Positions 7,947-16,254 of a DNA stretch of 64,000 bases are shown piece by piece. A program made the translations under genes and the position numbers. Source of the DNA: Nemertoderma westbladi (taxonomy: Eukaryota > Xenacoelomorpha > Nemertodermatida > Nemertodermatidae); NCBI GenBank assembly GCA_032718475.1, contig JAUCBJ010007517.1, forward strand, positions 1-64,000, in the 5' to 3' direction. Under the pieces are notes generated by a model. That model ran no database searches and was not told the origin of the DNA. It was given only the letters and a program-made list of their open reading frames with translations. Positions within the stretch are counted from its first letter, which is position 1, and each line of letters starts with the position of its first letter.

Positions 7947-10241
7947 TTATGTTTCGGTGAGAGCTTCAAAGGTATAATCAATCACGTCGGAACACGCTCG
8001 AGTAAAGACGTGGGTAGAACCAGCTAATCCGCGTATGTGGATCATGCGCATAGTTCCTAGTTCTCTGACCGGAACGCTACCTTCATTATCGTAGGTGACA
8101 ACTCCATACATCTCAATAACATTAAGAGTTTCATTCCACTCCTTGGTGGCGTTCTCTAGGGTCATCCCTACTGGATGCCACAAGGTGGCGCATTGGTTAG
8201 CGTCAGGGAGATCACTATACTTCATGTGTCGAGTGGTATACGTCTCCACATTTCCATATCTTTGTATTTTCTCTTCTTCAAATAATACATCTAGATTCCA
8301 ATGGACTAATCTAGTTTTAATAAATCCATCGAGATTATAAGGAGGTTCTATATCCTTCTCGATTCGAGAAATGTTATATGGTTTTCTAAATGAGTTTACC
8401 TTTACTAACTGATCCAGATGTTTCTGCAATTGTTCGAGCTCGACAATGTCTAGAGGATTTATTAGTGGTAGAAACTTTAAACTATGCGTCGGGTCTTCTG
8501 GTTTTACCATATAATATTGAGTCAGATTAACGTAATAAGGGTGGTCTTTAATCCCATAAAACGAGTTCTGTAAAGGTCTAGCGCGTATGTTGACATCGTG
8601 TACCATACGACGGACAAGATCCGCTTGATTGTCCGGAGGTTCAACGAGTATACCGTCAACACGAGCGGCCTCGATCGGCGGATGCTGTAACATAGGGGCG
8701 TCAGCGATAAGATTTTGCGATCCTGTACTGATATCAACCGGTTGAGGTTGTATCGTCGCGAAGAGTTTGTCTCCGAAATGTGGAATCATCGAGGGATGAC
8801 GGACGGTTTTAGAGTAGAGATCTGTCATAAGGATTTGAGCTTCGGGTTGGGCTAAAGCGGCTTCTTCTCTCTCGTCCATTTTCGTGTGTTTCTCCTCGAG
8901 TAGATTTTCTTCCGCTTGTTTCTGTAAGCGTTCATCTAGAAACTCTTGTAGAGAATACGTGCGTCCAAGCTCGATGTCCTCCTCGAGGTTTTGGATTTCT
9001 CTATCGAACTGTGGCAAGGCTAACTCCTTCACCGATTGGACTTGTTGTCGTAATTTACGTTTCTCTAAACAATCTTGTGTTCCCTTTCCGATGTTCTGTC
9101 GAATAGTGTCTAAAGCGTTTCTTATAACGCTCTCCTCGACTTCCGTGGCGGGTTGCATCGGGTTTAATCCTGGACGATTGTAAGGATCAAAGGGCGATAT
9201 TAGCTGCCCGCATCCCAATCCGGCTAAGTAGGATGGGCGAATGTCTAACGAACCCACTACCGGAGCACCACCGATTAATTGTTCGGGTAACACTAAGTCT
9301 TTGAACAGGGAATATAGTTCGGGAGGATCAGTGATACTGTTAGGATCAAGAGTTTGAGGTCTCACTAGGGAATGAGGAGGCCTGACCGAGTATTCCGGAA
9401 CTCTGATCATGGGTTTATTCAGTGATCGTTTAAGACGAGCGATCGTAGGTGATACGTCGAACAGGTTTTGCTCGAAACTCCCGTAAGTATAACGCGTAAA
9501 GCTGTGTTTAGCGCAACGTCTCCGCGGATGTTTATGTCTTTCAGTTTGTTGGTTGGGTCTAGGGCATTCGTCACAATAATACCAAAGACGTACGTCCTGT
9601 AGAGGAAACGCGGGTGATCTTTCTCCAGTTTTGCAATATTCTTCCATTTGTTCAAAACTATCCGGGATAACAGGTAGTGGACGATCGGCGGTAAGATACA
9701 TCATAGTGAAATAGAGCCGTTTGAGTTCTACCATAGGGTCATGATGTATACCTTGAGGATATCGAGTCTCTAGGTTCTGCTGACTGGCGATGTTGAGATA
9801 GGTTTCTCTCAAAAATTCTAGGTAGTCGTTGAAGTCGATGCGTTTATCCGGTTCTTCAACGTTTTCTCTTTCCAGTCTATTACGAATAGAATTTTCGTGA
9901 TCTATTCTCGGTTTATCGTTACGACTCCGCTGGGTATGATATTTAAATAGAACCATTTCCCTTTCTGTATCTACATCGTCCGTATCATGTAAATCGATAG
10001 GATGGCCGGTAGTTAAGAAGTCCATATACGTACCATTACGATTCGTATAGCGAGCGGTGAATTTTCGATAGTCCAATTCACGCGTAAGTTGCTCTTGGGA
10101 CATCGGCGGTTCGATATAACGACCATCGTCCTCCGTAATGGTTGGATCGGCTTCACCGCGTATCAAGCTATCCACAAATGCTTGTAAAGGTAGAGTATAT
10201 CGCTCCCTGATACCAAGATCATCTTCTATCAACTCCGTCAT
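7947..10241 (-). CDS. Element A extra frame, N-terminal 764 residues, unknown function
   Basis: Intact frame starting at ATG 10241. The same start and first ~120 codons are present in A2 (35854). Visible features: an acidic/charged N-terminus; a possible zinc site at residues 223-246 (CxxC, then CxxH after 16 residues); a strongly charged, probably coiled-coil stretch near residues 405-465 (rich in E, K, Q, L); and a C-terminal part ending ALTET, immediately followed by TAA and the exonuclease-like segment in the same frame. No transmembrane segment or signal peptide typical of a retroviral envelope is seen, although the gene sits where env would be. I do not recognise its family. It may form one protein with the exonuclease-like part if the TAA is a mutation or is read through. 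Confidence 0.65.
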   Translation of the reverse strand: MTELIEDDLGIRERYTLPLQAFVDSLIRGEADPTITEDDGRYIEPPMSQEQLTRELDYRKFTARYTNRNGTYMDFLTTGHPIDLHDTDDVDTEREMVLFKYHTQRSRNDKPRIDHENSIRNRLERENVEEPDKRIDFNDYLEFLRETYLNIASQQNLETRYPQGIHHDPMVELKRLYFTMMYLTADRPLPVIPDSFEQMEEYCKTGERSPAFPLQDVRLWYYCDECPRPNQQTERHKHPRRRCAKHSFTRYTYGSFEQNLFDVSPTIARLKRSLNKPMIRVPEYSVRPPHSLVRPQTLDPNSITDPPELYSLFKDLVLPEQLIGGAPVVGSLDIRPSYLAGLGCGQLISPFDPYNRPGLNPMQPATEVEESVIRNALDTIRQNIGKGTQDCLEKRKLRQQVQSVKELALPQFDREIQNLEEDIELGRTYSLQEFLDERLQKQAEENLLEEKHTKMDEREEAALAQPEAQILMTDLYSKTVRHPSMIPHFGDKLFATIQPQPVDISTGSQNLIADAPMLQHPPIEAARVDGILVEPPDNQADLVRRMVHDVNIRARPLQNSFYGIKDHPYYVNLTQYYMVKPEDPTHSLKFLPLINPLDIVELEQLQKHLDQLVKVNSFRKPYNISRIEKDIEPPYNLDGFIKTRLVHWNLDVLFEEEKIQRYGNVETYTTRHMKYSDLPDANQCATLWHPVGMTLENATKEWNETLNVIEMYGVVTYDNEGSVPVRELGTMRMIHIRGLAGSTHVFTRACSDVIDYTFEALTET

Positions 10242-11539
10242 ATCTGCTATCTGAGTTTATTAAGATCAAAATGAGTTTATGTTTAGGCGAGCGGGCGTCG
10301 CTGCCTATCTCTCTTTGCCCCCGGACAGTGGGATTCTCAGCGCCGATGTACCGTCGTCGCGGTGTTTACGCCAACATGTAGCAACAGCACGACAACGATA
10401 ACCGGCACAAGTCACTCCACTGTCCGTCCCAAAGGCTTGGATCCACTTTAGGTTCTTTCTATAGGAGAGTTGGGCTACTTTTACAATTGCGACTAGCTAC
10501 TGTAAACATACTTTAGCAGTAACATTCACCTATAAACGCACAAATTCCACACAACTGTCACCAATTGTACACATACAGGCCATTTGTCCGTTAGTTAGTG
10601 CCTTCCAGAATGTCACGTTATTACTGTGTATCCTTGGATACTAACAGTGTGCTATGTATTCTCTATGCTATGCAATGGGACAAGCTTTCTATTGTTCTTT
10701 TAACTTGCTTCTAATTCTAGCGTGGGTGTTGCTATGGTGACATTATGGAAAACTAGCGGTAGAATTAGGGTAATTCTCATGCATACAGATCTGGAATGCT
10801 ATTTAATAGTAATTCTTTAATTGTCAATATCCTCTTTATGCATGATTTTATTAATTTTATCGGCTATTGACTATATGTTGGAGATTCTCGCACTCTAATA
10901 CACTCAATAGGATGAATCTCCGCTCCCATGATCTATTAATTAATGGAATTTTGGGAATGTTATAAATTGCAAAAAATGACAATTTATGAAATTCATTTAA
11001 AATATGAATTTAAATTTATTCCCATGAATTTTATTATTTGATGTTAAAATTGACACAATTTTTATTCCAGAGCATGTCTGGGGACTGAGGATCCTTAATT
11101 CTATAAAATTGTCCTTTAAGAGTATCGGTAAGTGCTGCGATATCTTAATTGACTAGAAATTTTAAAGGATCTGAATTTTACAGATTTTAATAAATATTAA
11201 ATTAATATTTAAGATGGGCACCGATTTATTCCAGAACTTGTCTGGGGACGTTAACCACTGATTCTAGAATTTGTCTTTCAAGTATATCGGTGGGTGCCGC
11301 GATATCTTAATCGACTAGAATTACAGATGGTCAAAAGGTTTAACAGATTTATTTGCGTTTTACGCTACTGTTAGAGGGACATCACGCTACTATATGTATT
11401 ATTTAATATAAGGTAGAAGAGCAATATCGCACGAAGCAATATCAGTGTGAAGAGGCAAGTCGTTTCCAAGGTCTACCCAGAGCTTGGTTTAGCCGAGACA
11501 CGAGGATCTGAACTTTGCATTCCTAATACTAATAGCAGG
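10242..11539. other. Conserved non-coding spacer between pol and the extra frame
   Basis: About 1.3 kb with no long frame, closely shared with A2 35855-37140. The part next to the extra frame is GC-richer and contains repeated CGTCG words. The part next to pol is AT-rich and carries the duplicated hairpin module at 11058-11325. It could hold a promoter, a splice acceptor or an RNA-transport element for the extra frame; this is inference. In A1 it is fused at ~11532-11540 to a truncated integrase by a deletion of about 900 bp relative to A2. Confidence 0.6.
11058..11325. promoter_or_regulatory. Duplicated hairpin module in the spacer
   Basis: Two ~98-bp modules about 165 bp apart. Each contains CCAGA-5 nt-TCTGG (11067-11081 and 11231-11245), then GGGGAC, then an ATATCG/CGATAT-type inverted repeat around GGTG or GTAAGTG loops (11123-11142; stem 11284-11289 with 11300-11305), then CTTAAT(T/C)GACTAGAA. 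Stems are kept while loops vary, both between modules and between A1 and A2 (36680-36694 and 36845-36859). This suggests a structured RNA or protein-binding element in the transcript. Confidence 0.5.
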
Positions 11540-14500
11540 TTAGGCAGCTATTTCCTCCATTAATGTCCGCAAAAGTTCGTCGGTGAGATACGCGCGGCAT
11601 GGCACTATAAAGTGAAATGCGGTCTTGACACTTCTAATTAATCTCTCCCAACTTCCTCCCCACCAAGGGGCGTCGGCGGCGTTGAAGGTCCAGCTAGACG
11701 CTGTTATCCTTAGCTGATCGTCCACCTGTCTTTGGTTCCAGTCCTTCACGTAAGCCTGGATTTCGTTGTTGGCACCAATGAAGTTCGTTCCCTTGTCCGA
11801 TCTCATGGTATTACTCGTCCCGAAGCGAGCGATCTGTCGGCGTAAACTTAAGACGAAGCTGTTGGTAGATAGATCGTTCACCATATTGAGATGGATGGCT
11901 CTACAAGTCATGCATACGAAGATGACACACCATCTCTTGACTATAGTCCTAGCACGATATACTTCAATAGGGCCAAATAAATCTACACCAGTATTAGTAA
12001 AAGGTGGTTCATAGAAGCTTACTCGTTCCCTAGGTAATTCTGCCTCTTGCTGTGTTAAAGGCCTACTGAATGCTTTCCTACAGGGTATGCAGTTCCTAAG
12101 AACTTGGTTCAGAGCTCTACGGGGTTTATCAAAATAATAGCGAGTTCGAATTTCGCTAAGAACTCGTTCTCTACCAGCATGATAAAGTTTACTGTGAACA
12201 TCTACAATCATCTTGATTTGTACTTCAAGATTTCTAATGAGTATGGGGAATTTAGTGTCAAAGGATAATGGCGCATTGGTGAGCCTTCCTCCAACACGTA
12301 TTAACCCATCTATCATTGTGCTAAAGAAGCGATCCATTAAGCGCATCTGCGGATTTCTCAGCAACAGGAAATACTTATCGGAATCCTCATAGCATTGCAG
12401 GAGTCTCAGTATCTGCTTATTGGTTTCTTCATGCTCCTGGTAACTAATTTTCTCCTTTAGAAACCGGTCGGATGTCTTATATTTGGGTAAATTTTTAATA
12501 ACATGAACTTGCGCAGATGTCAATGCAGCGGTATCACTAATGGTCTTCGTCCTGGAGTAGTGATGATGAAAACATCTCCTTAAATACGTGACGGCTTTAC
12601 AGAGCCGATTCCAGGAACTGTAGTGATGCATTGCTCTCTGCAGCAGGGGTGAGATTCCTTGCGAGACGTCTGGTGTTCCAGATTTCCAATCTCTATCTCT
12701 AATTTCCACAACAGACTTATTTGTGGCGAGGAATTGTGGATCCGAAGCATCGTTTCCGGAAGTATGTAATACAGATAGATCGATCGTCGGTTTAAATAAC
12801 TTCGATTTACTCGCCCGGGTTTTAGGTTTGACTTTCTCTGCTCCCTTGGCTTGTCTAATCTCCGCCGTAGTAAGGTGAGGAGGCCATTCATCCTCTTCCT
12901 TACTCAGGAAGTCGGGTCCACCCAACCAGTCTGGAGTATCTATCAGTTCCTGTGGAGTCGCTCCCCTGGAGGCGATATCGGCTGGATTAATCGTACCAGG
13001 GCAATGTCTCCATTGATCTATCTTTGTGCGACTAAGAATAATAGCTACCCTGTTAGTAACAAAAACGCTGAACTGACAGACTTCATTGGTTATATACTCC
13101 AACACGAGTAAAGCGTCGGTCCAATAAACAGTTTTCTCCAGTAGATAGTCGATTTGTTCTGTTACGTTCCGGCCGATGGCTGTAGCGTATAAAGCCGCTT
13201 TTAACTCCGCTCGAGGAACCTTTAACTTGTTGTTAATCAATGCCTTAGAGGTAACCAAGGCGACTTTGATTCCATCCGGAGTTTCGACTCGCAGATATGC
13301 TACTATACCGATTCCCATGTCGCTGGCGTCTCCAAACACATGGAGTTGATAGGAATAAGTAGGGAGAACATGACCAAAATATGCACGGGAAATTATAAAG
13401 CTCTCGATGGCAGGTAGAGAATCTTCCCATTTCATCCATTTCTTTAACAGTTCTCCCTTAAGCGGATCGTCCCATGAGTGGTTTTCAAGCCACATTTGTT
13501 GTACTAAACTCCGAGCAATCAATATAACTGAGCTAATAAATCCCAATGGGTCGAAATAAGTGCTCAGGATACTTAAACAAATCCGTTTGGTCCGAACTGG
13601 ATTATCTCGCTGTTTTAGCTGAAAAAACAGGATATCTCTTTCAGTGTCCCACTTCAAGCCAAGCGTCTTGGTTTCTGGAAGATCGTCCTTTATTAAGTCT
13701 AGATCTTTCGTTCCTCGGTCTTCTACCGGTATCGCTTCCAGAAACTCACGGGAGTTGCTGGTGAATTTCGTCAGTCGAAATCCACCTCTTTTCAAACACT
13801 CTACCGTTCCTTTCGCGACATCAATGGCTTCTTCTACTGATGGAAGGGACCTTAAATTGTCGTCCATGTATATATTACGCTTGATGTTGTCTATCACCTC
13901 TTTTGAGAAGGCGTCTCGGTTGTCATTCGCAGTGGTTCGCACCACGGAGCAGGCGTTGGAAGGGCTTGATATGATCCCAAAAGCCTGGATGGTCATCCAG
14001 TACTCTACCGGTTTCTGGTTGAGGTCTCCTTCAGGCCACCACAGAAATCTCAGGCTGTCTCTATCTCTATCCAGCGCCTTGACTTGTAAGAACATTCCTT
14101 CTATATCGGAGGCGAACGCGATGGAATATTGTCTTAATCTTAAAAGTATTCCCAACAAAGATTGTAGTAAGTTGGGTCCTGGTAACAACTCGGAATTGAG
14201 GGATTGGCCCATATATAGAGCGGAGCCATCGAATACGACTCGTACTTCATGGGGTTTACCGGGTTTGGGAACGTAATGATGTGTTAAGTAATACGTTCTC
14301 TCAGTTACTGGTGTTCCGTCCGGTACTCGCTCCGCGTATCCCTTTGTAATAAATTTCTTCAACTGAGTTTGGTACATTTCTTTAGCTGAAGCATTAACCG
14401 TAAGGCATCGATGTAATTGAGTGATTCTTTTTTCTGCCAAGGGTCTGTTATTTATAAATCTAGGTTCTCGTTTTCGAAATGGTAGGCCGATTTCATATCT

Positions 14501-15595
14501 ACCTTGGTCCTTTAAAAAACGTGTAGTTGTTTCCTGGATTTGCTTGGCTCTTTCTTCTTCTATCGATAGGGCCTTATCGTATGAATTAGGCTCTACCAAT
14601 TCTTGAGTAAAGAATCGTACGGCGAGTTCGTCCCGAGTCCTAGCGTTGTAGCGCTCTATCTCATCATTTAGTTCGTCATTGTAATCAATGGGTCCCGATG
14701 GGCGAATCAGTTGACATAGGTTCACCTGGTTTTTCCAAGTTTTGTTTTCTGTAAGTAGGTCGATTGTGTTCTCTTCATCGAAGAGTTGGTAGATGTCGTC
14801 ATTATCTGAGGAGTATGGTGCTCCCTCAGTTAGTTCGTCCACCTCACTGCTCTCCACTTCCCAATCGTTTACTTGGTATATTCGTTCTTGTGGCATTCTC
14901 TCTTCGAGAGTTTTGCGGGAAGGGCCAGTAAAGTACCAACCTACTCTAGTTCTTACCGCATAGGTTTGCAGCGGCTGCGGTTGAGCTGGCCGTTTCTCCA
15001 ATGTCTCGAGCGCCTCATGCGCGTTTTGGCCGATGAGTATTTGCACTCCAGGATAATCTGTCTGGAATCGAGGTATCTTAAGATGTTGGATGCTCTCATC
15101 CTCGTCCCAATTATAAAGGTCTGCTTGGGTAGTAGCGAAGTTCTTTATAGCCACCATTTTTACAGACTTTATACCTTGTGCTCCTAATTTATCCTGGGAG
15201 GTGGACAACACACCTACATAGTAGTCTGCCGTTAGGGTAGATTTCCAAACCTGCATAATTCCTGACATATTCAATTTAGTCCGGAATTTGGGTTGTCCAG
15301 CAAAGATATCTTCGGCTAGTTCTTGATCGATGAATGTTCCTGTGCTGCCGGAGTCAAGGAGGGCGTTCACTATGTAACTTTTGTTAGGACCGTGAACTCT
15401 TACCTGCACTACAGGAAATTCTCTGATTCCTACGTTGGAAGTTGGAGCTTTCCAAGATGGTTGTCTGGCAAAAGTAGTTGGGGGAAACTCATTGTCGGTG
15501 TCCTTTTCGTAAGTAAGTGCTCGATACACTGCGGTATTTATTAGGTAACAGGATTCGTTGGCGTCGGAGAATTCGTCAGTATAGAATCCTTCCAT
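11540..15595 (-). CDS. pol: Element A1 pol: protease, reverse transcriptase, RNase H, integrase (C-terminally truncated)
   Basis: A 1351-residue frame; its first ATG is internal to the ancestral gag-pol frame. Domains in order: retropepsin with LLDSGSTGTF (Asp81); BEL/Pao-type RT with FASDIEGMF (Asp497) and YMDD (576-579); RNase H with FGDAS (Asp756), RAELKAA (Glu797) and WTDA (Asp827); integrase with an HHCC zinc finger (His1134, His1139, Cys1169, Cys1172) and catalytic Asp1205, Asp1267 and Glu1317 (GGSWERL). This is the order seen in the BEL/Pao superfamily (Peptidase_A17-type RT). The frame stops just after MEEIAA because a deletion joins it to the spacer, so the integrase C-terminal domain present in A2 is missing. 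The catalytic residues themselves look intact. Confidence 0.93.
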   Translation of the reverse strand: MEGFYTDEFSDANESCYLINTAVYRALTYEKDTDNEFPPTTFARQPSWKAPTSNVGIREFPVVQVRVHGPNKSYIVNALLDSGSTGTFIDQELAEDIFAGQPKFRTKLNMSGIMQVWKSTLTADYYVGVLSTSQDKLGAQGIKSVKMVAIKNFATTQADLYNWDEDESIQHLKIPRFQTDYPGVQILIGQNAHEALETLEKRPAQPQPLQTYAVRTRVGWYFTGPSRKTLEERMPQERIYQVNDWEVESSEVDELTEGAPYSSDNDDIYQLFDEENTIDLLTENKTWKNQVNLCQLIRPSGPIDYNDELNDEIERYNARTRDELAVRFFTQELVEPNSYDKALSIEEERAKQIQETTTRFLKDQGRYEIGLPFRKREPRFINNRPLAEKRITQLHRCLTVNASAKEMYQTQLKKFITKGYAERVPDGTPVTERTYYLTHHYVPKPGKPHEVRVVFDGSALYMGQSLNSELLPGPNLLQSLLGILLRLRQYSIAFASDIEGMFLQVKALDRDRDSLRFLWWPEGDLNQKPVEYWMTIQAFGIISSPSNACSVVRTTANDNRDAFSKEVIDNIKRNIYMDDNLRSLPSVEEAIDVAKGTVECLKRGGFRLTKFTSNSREFLEAIPVEDRGTKDLDLIKDDLPETKTLGLKWDTERDILFFQLKQRDNPVRTKRICLSILSTYFDPLGFISSVILIARSLVQQMWLENHSWDDPLKGELLKKWMKWEDSLPAIESFIISRAYFGHVLPTYSYQLHVFGDASDMGIGIVAYLRVETPDGIKVALVTSKALINNKLKVPRAELKAALYATAIGRNVTEQIDYLLEKTVYWTDALLVLEYITNEVCQFSVFVTNRVAIILSRTKIDQWRHCPGTINPADIASRGATPQELIDTPDWLGGPDFLSKEEDEWPPHLTTAEIRQAKGAEKVKPKTRASKSKLFKPTIDLSVLHTSGNDASDPQFLATNKSVVEIRDRDWKSGTPDVSQGISPLLQRAMHHYSSWNRLCKAVTYLRRCFHHHYSRTKTISDTAALTSAQVHVIKNLPKYKTSDRFLKEKISYQEHEETNKQILRLLQCYEDSDKYFLLLRNPQMRLMDRFFSTMIDGLIRVGGRLTNAPLSFDTKFPILIRNLEVQIKMIVDVHSKLYHAGRERVLSEIRTRYYFDKPRRALNQVLRNCIPCRKAFSRPLTQQEAELPRERVSFYEPPFTNTGVDLFGPIEVYRARTIVKRWCVIFVCMTCRAIHLNMVNDLSTNSFVLSLRRQIARFGTSNTMRSDKGTNFIGANNEIQAYVKDWNQRQVDDQLRITASSWTFNAADAPWWGGSWERLIRSVKTAFHFIVPCRAYLTDELLRTLMEEIAA

Positions 15596-15618
15596 CTCAG
15601 ACTCTTGATCAGTGTCAT

Positions 15619-16242
15619 TTACATCACTGAATTGGACATGTAGTTCGGGCTCACTCGGTTGTCTCGTTCGAACTCACTGTGTAACAAGATGTGATGTTTC
15701 GCGCCACACTTTGCACACTTTACGTCGGAGTAACAGGTTCGCCGTTGGTGTCCTGATCTGAGGCAATTATAGCATAACCGCTTATCCCACATGACTGCAC
15801 GTCTGTCTACAAGGGATTTCTTTAGAAATTCCGCACACGCACTCAAACGGTGGGTCTCGTCGCACAGCGCACAGTTTGGTTTGATGTTACTCACTTTACC
15901 TTGGGTAACTTGATGCACTCTCGTTCTTTCTTCGGTCTTTCTTCCGTGCATTCTGTTAGGAGATTGAGGAGGAGTCTTAGCAACCTGTTCTCTCCTATCT
16001 TTGGTTCGAGCCTTGTATTTACTTACGTCCTTTGAGGTTTTGTTAACGTAGTAAAATCGGTCAGTGTCTTTCCCGCTATCTTGAGAAGCTTGGCTTTCGC
16101 CGTCGTCAGTGTAACACACTGGTGTTACTCTTCTCCTAGAAACGGGTTTCTCACTTACCTTATTTTCCGATGTTTTCTCTCTGGACTGCTTGATGAGTTG
16201 TAGTTTTACTTCACCATCTAAGAAGGACATGAGATCAGCCAT
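15619..16242 (-). CDS. Element A1 gag end / zinc-knuckle segment
   Basis: 207 codons in the gag frame, separated from gag only by a TGA at 16255-16257 that is a sense CGA in A2. It carries three Cys/His motifs typical of BEL/Pao nucleocapsids: CALCDETHRLSAC, CYNCLRSGHQRRTC and CAKCGAKHHILLH. These bind element RNA. It shifts out of frame near 15660, where A1 lacks 10 bp present in A2, so the link to the protease frame is broken in this copy. A Ser/Thr/Lys-rich stretch of about 60 residues before the knuckles is absent from A2. Confidence 0.85.
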   Translation of the reverse strand: MADLMSFLDGEVKLQLIKQSREKTSENKVSEKPVSRRRVTPVCYTDDGESQASQDSGKDTDRFYYVNKTSKDVSKYKARTKDRREQVAKTPPQSPNRMHGRKTEERTRVHQVTQGKVSNIKPNCALCDETHRLSACAEFLKKSLVDRRAVMWDKRLCYNCLRSGHQRRTCYSDVKCAKCGAKHHILLHSEFERDNRVSPNYMSNSVM

Positions 16243-16254
16243 GGTAGGGCTTCG

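Noticed and set aside
7947-10241. Envelope gene
   Set aside because: The position fits, but there is no signal peptide, no membrane anchor and no glycoprotein-like Cys/Asn-X-Ser pattern.
13644-14276. 210-codon plus-strand frame opposite pol (also 39592-40224)
   Set aside because: It is antisense to the RT region and is conserved only because the sense strand is; the composition is the complement of pol codons.
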